64,000 bases of DNA, from NCBI RefSeq assembly GCF_022811725.1, contig NZ_CP094527.1, forward strand, positions 5,208,001 to 5,272,000, given 5' to 3'. The position numbers were made by a program, and so were the translations under genes. Below, in pieces: positions 1-9,775 of this stretch; the first letter of the stretch is position 1; the number at the start of each line of letters is the position of its first letter. Source of the stretch: Mucilaginibacter sp. SMC90 (GTDB taxonomy: Bacteria > Bacteroidota > Bacteroidia > Sphingobacteriales > Sphingobacteriaceae). The notes under the pieces are model-generated. The model searched no databases, was not told the DNA's origin, and saw nothing but the letters and a program-made list of their open reading frames with translations.

Positions 1-3000
1 GAAATACTTTTATCAGCGCGTTATTAAGCTGGTAGCTTGCTGTTGTAGTGGTACCATTGGCAAGTGTTACACCAATATTACCCAAAACAGCTGCTCCTAA
101 TAAGCCATTGGGGTTTTGTAGTACCAGTTTAATGGTGTCACCTGCAAAACCCGCTTGTTGAAAGCGCAATTCCTGCTTAACGTTTCCGCCTAATAACCCG
201 GCTAATACATTGATGGTTGAGGCAGTAGTAGTATCAGCATCTGTAGCCAACGCCGGATTAGTGACGGTACAACCTAAACAAAGGCCGTTTACAGTCATCG
301 TTTGCTGGTTGGCAAAAGTACAAGGCGCGTTGGTGTTGATAGTTACGGTAATAGTAACAGCTGTACGGTTTGCTGATGCGCAACCGGTACCATTTACGGC
401 ACTTACATAATAAGTTGTGTTATTATATAACAGAGGTGTTTGAAATGTTGTACCTGTAAATACCGGTGTACCTGCATTTGCAGATGTATACCAGTTATAA
501 GTTATACCAGCCTGCGGACTTGTTACGCTGATGCTTGTTTTTTGCCCTGCAGCAATTGAAGCATTTGCTGCAGATACCGTTGGATCGGCAGGAAGCGGTG
601 TAACTGTAACTGTTGCCTGTGTACGTGTAGCGCTGTTGCAGCCCCCTGCATTTACAGCTTCAACATAATAAGTTGCGTTAGCTGTTAAGGCTGATGTAGT
701 GTAGGCAGCTCCCGTAAATACAGGAGTGCCTCCGGTTGCAGCAGCATACCAGTTATAAGTAGTACCTGCCACGGCGCCGCTTACCGATAATGTAGCCACG
801 TTACCACTACAAATGGTAACATTAGCAGCGGTAAGTGTTGGTGCAACGGGTGGTGGGGTTATATTAGCAGTTACCTTGGTACGGGCTGCACTGGCACAGC
901 TTCCACCTGCAACTACTGCTTCTGCATAGTAGCTTGTTGCGGCGGTTAAAGCCGGTGAAGTAAAGCTATCGCCGGTGTGCAGTAATGTACCGCCGGTAGC
1001 GGCGCTATACCAGTTTATGGTAACGCCGGCTACACTGGTGGCGGTAAACGTAGCGGTTTGCCCTGAACAAACGCTAACAGTATTGTTGGCTATAACCGGA
1101 GCAGCCGGCACAGCGTTTACAGTAACGGTTACTTTGGTTCGGTCCGACTCGTCGGTGCATCCGCTGCGCATGGCGGCAACGTAATAGGTTGCCGAAGCTG
1201 TTAAAACAGGTGTTGTAAAGGCAGCCCCTGTAAATACCGGAGATCCGCCTGTTGCTTGTGTATACCAATGAAACACAGTATTAGGTACGGCGGTAGCTGT
1301 AAAAGTAGCTGTAGTACCGGTACAGATCTGCGCATCGTTTGATGCTACATTATTTATTTTAATTACCGGCTTGGCAATCAACCGCTGTATCTCATATAAA
1401 TCCAGGGTGGATAATACATTGGCGACGCCGCCTAATCTTAACTGAACCCGGTCAAATACTTTACCAGGTACAAAAGTGATCACCACCTTTCGCCTGTTGT
1501 TGGTTAAATCGAGCAACCGAAGTTGCAGTAATGATGAACTTAAAAAGGTTTGATCATTATTGTCTGTATTACCGTAAAAGGTATTCACCGATGAGCCGGT
1601 GAGCAGGCCTACCTGAAGCAAGGCCTCAGGTACCGAAAGTGTTAACCTTACCGAGTCGCCAACTATTGATGGATTGGAGAATATAACTGTTTGCTGTGCG
1701 TAGGCTCCTAATAGGCCTACACCTGCATTTAAAGTAGATGCAGTGTTCAGATTTCCGTCGATAGCGTTTTGCGGATTTACAACCCCGCCCACATTAAGTC
1801 CTAAATTCAGCAAACCCGAAGATATACCGTGCAATTCATCTATAGCAGTATTACAGGTAGCCGGGCCTGCCGTGGTCACAAACCCTTCATATAAATATAA
1901 AGTGCCGAGTGCCCCTACCAAACCACCGTTAAGTGTAACCCTGATCTTATCGTATGCGCCGGTTGGAGCAAAACTTAACTCAACCTGGTTATTGTTACTC
2001 AATAAAGATATGAGCGTAGCTGCCGAAACCGGGCTCCCAACCGGTGTGGTACCATTATAAGCTTGTAACGAAACCCCACCTAAAGCGGTAAGGCTTAAAA
2101 GATTATCGCCTGTGCCCAATTTTACGGATACCGGTGTACCCGCAGCTTTTTGCCCTCCCGGAAACGAAAGGTCCTGATAACTTTGCGCGGCAAGGCCTAC
2201 AGCTACGTTTAAGGTAGAGTAAGTTTGCAAATTACCGTCAACAGCATTACCCGGATTGGTCACCGTACAGCCAAGGCACAATAACCCGCCCGCTCCCGGT
2301 TGCTGCGCGTTAGCGTAGGTACGCACTCCCGACGGGTTTACCGGTGGAGTAGTTGTTGTTGAGCCTACAGTGAGCGCAATTTTTGTTCTTTCCGATTCAT
2401 CGGTACAACCTGTACGCGAAGCCGATACATAATAATTGGCAGATGCTGTAAGTGCAGGTGTTGTGTAACTTGGCCCGGTAGCCACCGCCGATCCGCCGGT
2501 TGCCTGGGTGTACCAATGAAATGTGGTATTAGCAACAGCATTTGCAGTAAGCGTAGCCGTTGAACCTGAATTGATCTGGGCAGTTACGCCCAGCGCATTA
2601 TTAATTTTTGCAACAGGCCTTGGTATCAACCTAACAGCCTCGTAAAGATCAAGCGTTGATAATACATTCGCTACACCGCCAAGGGTAAGCTGCACACGGT
2701 CAAAAACATTTGCTGGCGAAAAAGTTATGGTAACCTTTCGCCTGTTGCTGGTCAGATCAAGTAACCGCAAGTTTAGAAGCGACGCGTTTATGGCTGTTTG
2801 ATCATTGTTGTAAGTATTACCAAGATAAGTTGCTACAGAAATGTTCGACAGCAGCCCTACATCTATTAACGACTGCGGAATTGACAAGGTCATTCTTACC
2901 GAATCACCTATTACCGAAGGGCTGCCATATATAATAGTTTGCTGTGCATAAGCACCAAGTAAACCCACACCTGCATTTAAAGTAGATGCAGTGTTAAGGT

Positions 3001-3655
3001 TACCATCAATAGCATTCTGCGGATTTGCTACGCCGCCCACATTAATACCAAGCCCAAGCAAGCCCGACGATATACCGTGTAATTCATCAATTGCTGTACT
3101 ACAAATACCAGCCCCGGTACCGGTAGTAAAAGCATCATATAAATAAGTGTTCGCCAAAACGCCGGCTAAGCCTCCGTTAACGGTTACCCTTATCCTGTCA
3201 TAAGCCTGGGCCGGAGTTATGCTTACTTCAACCTGGTTGTTATTGCTTAAAGCCGTTAATAATGTTGCAACTGCTACCGGCGTACCAACAGCAGTATTGC
3301 CGTTGTATGCCTGTAAAAAAACACCTCCAAGTGCTGTAAGGCTCAATAATTTATCACCTGAACCTAATTTAACAGTTACAGGCGTGCCCGATGATTTCGG
3401 GCTCTGAAATATTAATTCCTGGTAGGTTTGTGCGGCAACGCCAACAGTTACATTTATAGAGGAAAATGTTTGGATATTGCCATCTGCCGCATTTGCGGCG
3501 TTTAATACGGTGCAGTTTACACAGGCAACACCCGTTGCGCCGTGTTGCTCGGCATTGGCATATGTCCGTTGTGCATACGCATATTTAATATTAAACAATG
3601 CCAATAAAATAAATAACGCTAAAGAAGCGTTCTTGATAAAGGCGAGGTTTTTCAT
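1..3655 (-). CDS. Large secreted Ig-like/repeat adhesin-type protein, 3' end outside window
   Basis: The frame is open from an ATG at 3655 to the left edge, at least 1,218 residues, so the C-terminus is missing. Residues 1-28 form a signal peptide ending AYA. Then come two long repeat units of about 1.25 kb each (starting near residues 30 and 445). Each has a roughly 300-residue module starting near a CxxC pair (CVNC, CLGC) with DGNxQT motifs, followed by one Ig-like module with the signature WYxxATGG. Three more Ig modules follow (about residues 846-1100), and a third copy of the first module type starts near residue 1110. The Ig modules resemble the CHU_C-associated Ig_7 family of Bacteroidetes surface proteins. 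I expect a type IX secretion or gliding-type C-terminal domain beyond the window. A role in adhesion or surface display is inferred. No enzymatic motif is visible. Confidence 0.85.
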   Translation of the reverse strand, partial: MKNLAFIKNASLALFILLALFNIKYAYAQRTYANAEQHGATGVACVNCTVLNAANAADGNIQTFSSINVTVGVAAQTYQELIFQSPKSSGTPVTVKLGSGDKLLSLTALGGVFLQAYNGNTAVGTPVAVATLLTALSNNNQVEVSITPAQAYDRIRVTVNGGLAGVLANTYLYDAFTTGTGAGICSTAIDELHGISSGLLGLGINVGGVANPQNAIDGNLNTASTLNAGVGLLGAYAQQTIIYGSPSVIGDSVRMTLSIPQSLIDVGLLSNISVATYLGNTYNNDQTAINASLLNLRLLDLTSNRRKVTITFSPANVFDRVQLTLGGVANVLSTLDLYEAVRLIPRPVAKINNALGVTAQINSGSTATLTANAVANTTFHWYTQATGGSAVATGPSYTTPALTASANYYVSASRTGCTDESERTKIALTVGSTTTTPPVNPSGVRTYANAQQPGAGGLLCLGCTVTNPGNAVDGNLQTYSTLNVAVGLAAQSYQDLSFPGGQKAAGTPVSVKLGTGDNLLSLTALGGVSLQAYNGTTPVGSPVSAATLISLLSNNNQVELSFAPTGAYDKIRVTLNGGLVGALGTLYLYEGFVTTAGPATCNTAIDELHGISSGLLNLGLNVGGVVNPQNAIDGNLNTASTLNAGVGLLGAYAQQTVIFSNPSIVGDSVRLTLSVPEALLQVGLLTGSSVNTFYGNTDNNDQTFLSSSLLQLRLLDLTNNRRKVVITFVPGKVFDRVQLRLGGVANVLSTLDLYEIQRLIAKPVIKINNVASNDAQICTGTTATFTATAVPNTVFHWYTQATGGSPVFTGAAFTTPVLTASATYYVAAMRSGCTDESDRTKVTVTVNAVPAAPVIANNTVSVCSGQTATFTATSVAGVTINWYSAATGGTLLHTGDSFTSPALTAATSYYAEAVVAGGSCASAARTKVTANITPPPVAPTLTAANVTICSGNVATLSVSGAVAGTTYNWYAAATGGTPVFTGAAYTTSALTANATYYVEAVNAGGCNSATRTQATVTVTPLPADPTVSAANASIAAGQKTSISVTSPQAGITYNWYTSANAGTPVFTGTTFQTPLLYNNTTYYVSAVNGTGCASANRTAVTITVTINTNAPCTFANQQTMTVNGLCLGCTVTNPALATDADTTTASTINVLAGLLGGNVKQELRFQQAGFAGDTIKLVLQNPNGLLGAAVLGNIGVTLANGTTTTASYQLNNALIKVF

Positions 3656-3720
3656 AGGCATAGATATTTGAAATCAACTTCGTAAAGCTAAATCAAGCCT
3701 ATGCAATACAAAAAAGGCTT

Positions 3721-3817
3721 TTCATTCATTAAAAACCATTCCGGCCATATTATTCAGTATTCGTACCGGTCTGTTCATTCTGTTTTGTATATTCATTTCC
3801 TGTTCATTTTATTCATT
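3721..3817. promoter_or_regulatory. Cluster of six TTCATT hexamers in the upstream region
   Basis: The 423-nt gap at 3656-4078 separates the divergent adhesin and STAND genes and holds no ORF I can support. TTCATT occurs at 3721, 3725, 3774, 3792, 3803 and 3812. The last four are spaced 18, 11 and 9 nt apart, and two of them are preceded by TG. The cluster lies 66-162 nt upstream of the adhesin start codon. It could be a multi-site operator or only AT-rich intergenic bias; no regulator can be named. Confidence 0.3.
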
Positions 3818-4078
3818 AACGAAATACAACCTAAAGGAATATCATTTCCGATAAAATATAAATCCTTTTCCGATTAACGTACGTATTATTGACGTAAACT
3901 AAATATGTAAAAATATTTGTTTAGCCATGTATTAACAATGTCCCGTTACCCCAGGGAATTACTTGAGCCTTTTACATTTTTAATTAAGTTTTCAATTGTT
4001 ATTTGCTGATACGACTATTGCTATTTTGTTTGACTGACTTATATAGTTAATAATATTTCACTTTTTAAACCTTTACCA

Positions 4079-6670
4079 ATGCATCTATTTTCGACTTATC
4101 ATTTTGATCTTTTAAAGAAAGAACTAACCGAAAAAGCGGGCATGGCTTATATTACCCCTGCCGATTGTAAGGCCTTGTCGTTAATGCTATTCAACAAAAC
4201 TCAAAAAAGCATAAGTGAAACCACATTAAAGCGGATATTTGGTTTTGCGTTTAGCAAGTTTACCCCATCGCTGTTCACCATGAATGCGTTAGCCGAGTTT
4301 TGCGGCTATACAGGCTGGGATGGATTTTGCCAAAGCCGGCAAAAAACGATTGTCAAGAAGGAGAATCATGTATATAAGCCAGGAAGGATAACCGCCAAAG
4401 CAGACCGGATCACTAATTTCACCCTGCAAACCCAAATGAATCATTCTGGTATACCATTTCAATATACCATTCCGCGAAATTTCATTAACGAACAATTGTC
4501 CATATTTATGCAGCAGCCTTATACTGCTACTGTATTTACCGCTCCGGCTGGTTATGGCAAAACAATTGGACTGTGCCATTGGGTGAAAGATTTGATAAAA
4601 GCCAACACACAAAAAGATGAGAAGGACCTGATATTGTTCTTTAACGGTAATACCCTCAACTCATCACTTCAAAACATCCATCTTAACCACTGGCTAACAG
4701 GGCTTATCGGGCTTTCGCCGGATGAAGATCTGGAAGGACTGGCTGACATCGTTGAAGACTTTAACGGCCGTTTCATTTTGGTTATTGATGGTTTCGATGA
4801 ATTTCATTTCAAGAACAATACTTTTGAAACTGTATTTAATCAATTGGCCGATATCATAGCTATGTATCACAAATATCCATGGTTTAAAGTGATATTGGCC
4901 ATGCGTTCATCAACCTGGAGCAATTTCAGGGAAGACATTATAGCCAAACCCGATGTATGGTTTACGGGCTTCATGATGGATAGCAGCCAAAAACTTAATG
5001 TACCGTTATTCACCTCCGAACAAATCAAAAAACTTTGTGATAATATAAACCCCAATATTGCCCATGATATAACTTTACCTATTATTGACAAGCTAAGCCA
5101 TCCTCTTTACTTTCAGTATTATTATCAGCGTTACAGCGATAATTTTAGCTTAAATCATTTTACCGATCTTACCAACTATGACCTTGTAAGCTCAAATTAT
5201 TATCACAGTGTTTATAAAGGGCATTACGCCATTGAAAAATTACTGCTCATCACTGGCATCATTAATCAGATGGATACCGATAACAAGGTATATGAGGTTG
5301 GCAAAATAAAGGTTTACGAGCTGATCAAAAAGTATGGCTCTGCTTACCAGGAAATGATTAACGCCGGCATACTTGAAGAGTTAAACCTTTCGCGCGAAAA
5401 CAGGCTAAATTTTATTGTTAAAATGGCCGACGAAGCTACGCTCGAGTATTCACTGGCAATGATACTCATGTATAATAACAATTATATATTTGATGATAAC
5501 CTTATAAACCTAACCGACATTGTATTTAGCCGCGATAAAAAACTGCCTATTATAAAGTGGTTTATTTATAATGCTATTCACAAGGACTACAAATTCGACA
5601 TCAAGGCGCTCCTCAACGTACAGCTGCTGCCAAATGAAAAATCAGAGATCATAAGCTTCATTGGCGAGTTACTTAAAATACAACATGTAAGTGCACGCAT
5701 GACTGAGCGCATGGAGGATTTGTTTAAACAGATATGCAGCGAAGATTTCTTTAATTATTTTATCAGTCTTGAGTTTGTTGATATTGGCTATGAAGAGGTA
5801 CTGGAAACATTTTTACATTTCCGTTTATCAAACCAGCAACAAATATTGATAAAAACCTGCCTTGCTGTTATTGCAGTGATGCAGCTTGATTTAACAAAGA
5901 TCGAAAAACATCTTACTGATTTAAAACAATACAACTTAAAGAGCTTGCAAAATTTACCAATCAGCCCGGTAAACTGCATTGAAACTATACTGTTTTATCT
6001 TAAATACGGCATCGTTAAAAAAGAGTCGCTCACCGAAATCACTAAGTTTTATTTTAATCCCGTTGAAAACACAGGTGTATCAAAAGGCTTTACTGAAGTA
6101 GTTTACCTGTTGGCCTTGTACACATCAACCATTTGCCAAAAGCACAACAAAACTGCCAAATTCATTAACGGGCTAAATAAGGTATACCAGGGATGCTCCA
6201 TGGGCTATGCGTTTATATTAAAAATCATTATGGCCGAGTCTTATATGGCATCGGGCTATGAAGATAAAGCCAGAGCTATTTTTAATGAGATAAATGCAAC
6301 CTACAGCGAACAGAACAGCGGCTTTACCACCTTTATGAAAGTACTTTATGAAGGATTAAAAATAAAGCTTACGCTACCGGTAAGCAATCATCTTGCGGTT
6401 GTAAATAACATTAAAAGCCACATCAAATTATGCGACGATTCAAAACAGATCATAGTTAAAGTTAATACGCTTGGTTTTCTGCTTAGCAATTACGCCATAT
6501 TGAAAGAAAACGTGTATGTGTTCAATGACCTGTATTTTGAATTTATAAAGAGTATCCGTAATAATGGTTGCCGTACCGAGCATTTCATTAACGATGAAAT
6601 AAAATGGGCAGAGGCCGTACCGGTAAATTCAGTAGCCAGGGTTCAGGGGTTTAATATAAACCGGAATTAG
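4079..6670 (+). CDS. STAND/NACHT-type NTPase with novel N-terminal module
   Basis: The protein has 863 residues and no signal peptide, so it should be cytoplasmic. Residues 9-83 form a compact module with motifs KSISETTLKRIFG, PSLFTMNALAEFCGY and GWDGF; the same module is the whole of the 89-residue protein at 59454-59723. A P-loop NTPase domain follows: Walker A is APAGYGKT (155-162), and Walker B is FILVIDGFDE (232-241) with the Asp-Gly-x-Asp-Glu pattern typical of NACHT. A VILAMRSS segment fits the sensor strand that follows it. The C-terminal 500 residues look helical, possibly TPR- or HEAT-like. STAND proteins act as ligand-triggered switches in signalling, cell death or phage defence. 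Which role applies here is unknown. No nuclease, protease or other effector domain is visible. The 3' end overlaps the convergent araC gene by 4 nt. Confidence 0.75.
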   Translation: MHLFSTYHFDLLKKELTEKAGMAYITPADCKALSLMLFNKTQKSISETTLKRIFGFAFSKFTPSLFTMNALAEFCGYTGWDGFCQSRQKTIVKKENHVYKPGRITAKADRITNFTLQTQMNHSGIPFQYTIPRNFINEQLSIFMQQPYTATVFTAPAGYGKTIGLCHWVKDLIKANTQKDEKDLILFFNGNTLNSSLQNIHLNHWLTGLIGLSPDEDLEGLADIVEDFNGRFILVIDGFDEFHFKNNTFETVFNQLADIIAMYHKYPWFKVILAMRSSTWSNFREDIIAKPDVWFTGFMMDSSQKLNVPLFTSEQIKKLCDNINPNIAHDITLPIIDKLSHPLYFQYYYQRYSDNFSLNHFTDLTNYDLVSSNYYHSVYKGHYAIEKLLLITGIINQMDTDNKVYEVGKIKVYELIKKYGSAYQEMINAGILEELNLSRENRLNFIVKMADEATLEYSLAMILMYNNNYIFDDNLINLTDIVFSRDKKLPIIKWFIYNAIHKDYKFDIKALLNVQLLPNEKSEIISFIGELLKIQHVSARMTERMEDLFKQICSEDFFNYFISLEFVDIGYEEVLETFLHFRLSNQQQILIKTCLAVIAVMQLDLTKIEKHLTDLKQYNLKSLQNLPISPVNCIETILFYLKYGIVKKESLTEITKFYFNPVENTGVSKGFTEVVYLLALYTSTICQKHNKTAKFINGLNKVYQGCSMGYAFILKIIMAESYMASGYEDKARAIFNEINATYSEQNSGFTTFMKVLYEGLKIKLTLPVSNHLAVVNNIKSHIKLCDDSKQIIVKVNTLGFLLSNYAILKENVYVFNDLYFEFIKSIRNNGCRTEHFINDEIKWAEAVPVNSVARVQGFNINRN

Positions 6671-7542
6671 GATAAAATCTGGTTCCGGTATTGACGAGGG
6701 CTCACTTTTTTTATCACTTTAAAAAAGCGGTTAAAGTTTGATACATTATTAAAACCGCACTCATAGGCTATATCTGTAATACTGGTTTCTTTATTACCCA
6801 GTAATTTACAGGCATAGCCTATTCTTGTTTCATTTACAAACTGGGTAAAAGATTTTTGGGTACGGGCCTTAAAAAACCTGCAAAATGCAAAGGTGTTCAT
6901 ATTAGCTACATCGGCAATTGTATTCAGTGAAATATCTTCCCTGAAATTATCAAAGATGTATTTAAACACCTGATCCATACGCTTGCTGTCATGATATTGA
7001 TAATAGTTGATGTAATTAATGCTGGCCAACAGGTTATATTCGGTATCCGAACTCATGATATTAAGGATCTCGAGCAGGGTGATGATCCTTTGCAACCCCT
7101 CCCGCTCTAATATCTGGTACATCAAATTTATCACCATATCCCGGCTTGTCCCTTTTAACTCCACTCCTCTTTGGGCCTTATTCAGAAATGCCTCTACTTT
7201 ACGCACGTTACCAAATGCAGAGAGGTGCATAAGTAATTTTGCCGGGTTGAAATGAATAGATAATGAATGTGCATAAGGTTCAGGATCATCCTCATTTGCC
7301 TGTTCTTGCGTATTATGCCAAACATGCGGAATATTTGAACCAAGAAAAATGAGCTCTCCGCTTTCAAAATAATCAACAAGATCGCCGATGATCCTTTTGC
7401 CCGAGCTTTTTATGATATGAACAAGCTGGCATTCTTCATGAAAATGAAACTCATTTGAAAAAAATGGAAGCTTTACTTCTCTGGCAACAAATAGATCTTC
7501 TGACAGTACCCCGTCAGATAGCACGGCTAAAATTGGTTTCAT
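6667..7542 (-). CDS. AraC family transcriptional regulator, likely of the fucose genes
   Basis: The product has 291 residues. The N-terminal part (about 1-170) has a cupin-like sensor character with FHFHEECQLVHI and SNIPHVWHN. The C-terminal 100 residues carry the double helix-turn-helix of the AraC family, with the second-helix signature DIAYECGFNNVSNFNRFFK. It is transcribed divergently from the fuconate dehydratase operon. A spaced 28-nt motif lies between the two at 7583-7610 and recurs before the esterase/GH95 genes, so I infer that this protein controls both units, probably responding to L-fucose or a catabolite. Family assignment is firm; the ligand is inference. The stop codon sits inside the end of the convergent STAND gene. 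Confidence 0.85.
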   Translation of the reverse strand: MKPILAVLSDGVLSEDLFVAREVKLPFFSNEFHFHEECQLVHIIKSSGKRIIGDLVDYFESGELIFLGSNIPHVWHNTQEQANEDDPEPYAHSLSIHFNPAKLLMHLSAFGNVRKVEAFLNKAQRGVELKGTSRDMVINLMYQILEREGLQRIITLLEILNIMSSDTEYNLLASINYINYYQYHDSKRMDQVFKYIFDNFREDISLNTIADVANMNTFAFCRFFKARTQKSFTQFVNETRIGYACKLLGNKETSITDIAYECGFNNVSNFNRFFKVIKKVSPRQYRNQILS

Positions 7543-7582
7543 TTTAACAAGATATGAACAGAAAAGTTAAATATAGGCAAAT

Positions 7583-7610
7583 ATACTATCGAAAGTTGCC
7601 AATTAAAATG
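7583..7610 (+). promoter_or_regulatory. Candidate AraC operator, fuc catabolic operon
   Basis: The site reads ATACTATCGAAA, five variable bases, CAATT, two variable bases, AATG. The same three blocks with identical spacing occur at 11193-11220. A TAATTTTA box at 7633-7640 fits the Bacteroidetes -7 pattern TAnnTTTn and lies 22 nt downstream, so the final AATG of the motif falls near the -33 position. The site ends 150 nt before the dehydratase start. Confidence 0.55.
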
Positions 7611-7760
7611 AAAGCAAAAAACCAAACGACACTAATTTTACAACATCATATCTTATCCAAAAAGATATCATAAACCGATTTACAAACACAGGAAACAGAT
7701 TTTAAAGCGGCTATTTCAATTGAAAAAGCCCGAAACTATTTGCAAAACATTTTTACTTAC

Positions 7761-8990
7761 ATGTACATTAATAAAATTGAAGTTACCGACAGGCGTTTTA
7801 ATTTAGGTAATGGTGCCGGATCTGATGCCGTAAATGACTCTACCCAATATGCTTACGCCATTTGCGAACTGCATACCGGCAGCAGTTTAAAAGGTATTGG
7901 CCTTGCCTTTACTCTTGGTGCAGGTAATGACCTGGTATGCAAAGCCATACAATACTTATCCGAAACGCTCAAAGGCCGTGAAATTGAAGAGCTAATGGCC
8001 GATTTCGGTTCGGTTTACCGTTCAATACTCGACTCGCCTACTTACCGCTGGCTGGGGCCGCATAAGGGTGTAATGCAGCTGGCGCTGGCAGCCATAGTAA
8101 ATGCCTGCTTTGATCTTTGGGCCAAAAGCCGCCAGGTACCGCTCTGGAAGCTTTTGCTTGATCTGAGCCCGGAACAACTGGTAGCCACGCTTGACCTGAA
8201 TTACCTTGAAGAGGTATTGACTATTGAAGAAGCCGAAAACATCTTAAAGAATAATTTCAATAGCCGTGCACTGCGCAGCAGTGTTTTACAAACCGGTTAT
8301 AAGGCATATGATACATCGGTAGGCTGGTTTAACTATTCGGATGAAAAGATCAAAGAGAATGTGGCACGCGCCATTGACCGTGGATTTACTGCCATGAAGT
8401 TAAAGGTTGGTTCAAATGATCCTCAGCGTGATATTCGCAGGGCAAAACTGGTACGCGCAGAGGCCGGCAACCAAACTACTATTATGCTTGATGCCAACCA
8501 AAAATGGAACCTGCCGCAGGCTATTTCTATTTGTAAAGAGTTAAGCAGTATAAACCCTTACTGGATAGAGGAACCTACGCATCCTGATGATGTATTGGCC
8601 CATCAAACGCTGGCTAAAGAAATTGCACCACTCCAAATTGCAGCAGGCGAACATATCCCAAATAAAATCATTTTTAAAAACTTTTTACAGGCCGGAGCCA
8701 TGGATTTTTGCCAGGTTGATTGTGTACGTGTTGGCGGTGTATCTGAGTTTTTGACGATAAGCCTGCTGGCAAAAAAATTCAACATTCCGGTAGTGCCCCA
8801 TGTAGGCGATATGGGACAGATCCACCAACACCTGGTACTGTTTAATCATGTGGCTATTGATCATGAAAATTTATTTTTGGAACATATACCTCATTTGGCC
8901 AAATATTTTAAACACCCTGCCAATATTAATGGAGGCTATTACGCAGTACCAGCCGAAGCAGGCAACAGCAGCGACCTTGTAACCAGCTAA
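7761..8990 (+). CDS. L-fuconate dehydratase (enolase superfamily)
   Basis: This enzyme should dehydrate L-fuconate to 2-keto-3-deoxy-L-fuconate in the non-phosphorylating L-fucose pathway. The ATG at 7761 gives 409 residues; a TTG seven codons upstream is possible but adds nothing conserved. The N-terminus (IEVTDRRF then GSDAVNDSTQY) matches the FucD family. Expected active-site residues are present: KxK at K213/K215, metal ligands D244, E270 and E297, the acid/base H347 in VVPHVGD, and E374. Their spacing is nearly the same as I recall for the Xanthomonas enzyme. It is the first gene of an operon with the SDR (9-nt gap) and permease genes. Other steps of the pathway (fucose dehydrogenase, lactonase, keto-acid hydrolase) are not adjacent. 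Confidence 0.87.
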   Translation: MYINKIEVTDRRFNLGNGAGSDAVNDSTQYAYAICELHTGSSLKGIGLAFTLGAGNDLVCKAIQYLSETLKGREIEELMADFGSVYRSILDSPTYRWLGPHKGVMQLALAAIVNACFDLWAKSRQVPLWKLLLDLSPEQLVATLDLNYLEEVLTIEEAENILKNNFNSRALRSSVLQTGYKAYDTSVGWFNYSDEKIKENVARAIDRGFTAMKLKVGSNDPQRDIRRAKLVRAEAGNQTTIMLDANQKWNLPQAISICKELSSINPYWIEEPTHPDDVLAHQTLAKEIAPLQIAAGEHIPNKIIFKNFLQAGAMDFCQVDCVRVGGVSEFLTISLLAKKFNIPVVPHVGDMGQIHQHLVLFNHVAIDHENLFLEHIPHLAKYFKHPANINGGYYAVPAEAGNSSDLVTS

Positions 8991-8999
8991 AATCAAAAA

Positions 9000-9764
9000 A
9001 TGAACCAGCTATCAAACAAAGTAATATTTATTACCGGAGGCGCATCAGGCATTGGTTTGGCTTGTGCCGAGGCATATATCCGTGAAGGGGCAACCGTTTT
9101 TATAATGGATGTGAATGAACGGGCCCTTTATAAAACACTTGATAATTTTGGCGGCCTGCATGAAGGTATTCCCGGCGACGTATCTAAGGCTGCCGATGTA
9201 AAAGCTGCTTTTGATGCGATAAAAAAACATTATAACAGGCTCGATGCCATTCATAACAATGCAGCTATTGCCCACCCCTCTAAACCTGTTGATGAAACTG
9301 AAGAAGACGAGTGGGATGCCCTGATGAGCGTCAACCTCAAAAGCCTTTTCTGGACCACCAAATATGGCATCGATTTACTTAAAGCGTCAAAAGGCTGCAT
9401 TTTAAATACCAGCAGTATGGCAGGCGATATCGGGCAAAGCCTCCATGCCGCCTATACCGCAACAAAGGGGGGTATTAACGCCCTTACCAAATCAATGGCG
9501 CTTGATTATGCACAGTACGGTATCAGGGTAAATGCTATTTCGCCCGCTGGCGTTTGGACGCCATTACTTAAACAATGGGCAACCGAACAGCCTGATCCCG
9601 GATCGGTAGAAAAATACCTGAATGAGATACATGTATTAGGCTACTGCCCCGAAGGTGATGTAGTTGCTGATGCCGCAGTTTTCCTCCTATCTGATGCTGC
9701 ACGGTTTGTAACCGGCTGTATCATGCCGGTAAGCGGCGGGGCCGAACTGGGATACAGACGATAA
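9000..9764 (+). CDS. SDR family oxidoreductase, probable 2-keto-3-deoxy-L-fuconate or fucose dehydrogenase
   Basis: A classical short-chain dehydrogenase of 254 residues. The NAD-binding motif is TGGASGIG near the N-terminus, followed by an Asp-containing segment (IMDVNERA) that favours NAD over NADP. NNAAIAH is the NNAG-like motif, the catalytic Ser is in TSSMAG and the catalytic Tyr/Lys are in YTATK. It sits 9 nt after the fuconate dehydratase gene and 11 nt before the permease, so it is surely in the same operon. By context it oxidises either the dehydratase product (2-keto-3-deoxy-L-fuconate) or L-fucose itself; sequence alone does not decide. Confidence 0.82.
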   Translation: MNQLSNKVIFITGGASGIGLACAEAYIREGATVFIMDVNERALYKTLDNFGGLHEGIPGDVSKAADVKAAFDAIKKHYNRLDAIHNNAAIAHPSKPVDETEEDEWDALMSVNLKSLFWTTKYGIDLLKASKGCILNTSSMAGDIGQSLHAAYTATKGGINALTKSMALDYAQYGIRVNAISPAGVWTPLLKQWATEQPDPGSVEKYLNEIHVLGYCPEGDVVADAAVFLLSDAARFVTGCIMPVSGGAELGYRR

Positions 9765-9775
9765 AAATATTAACC

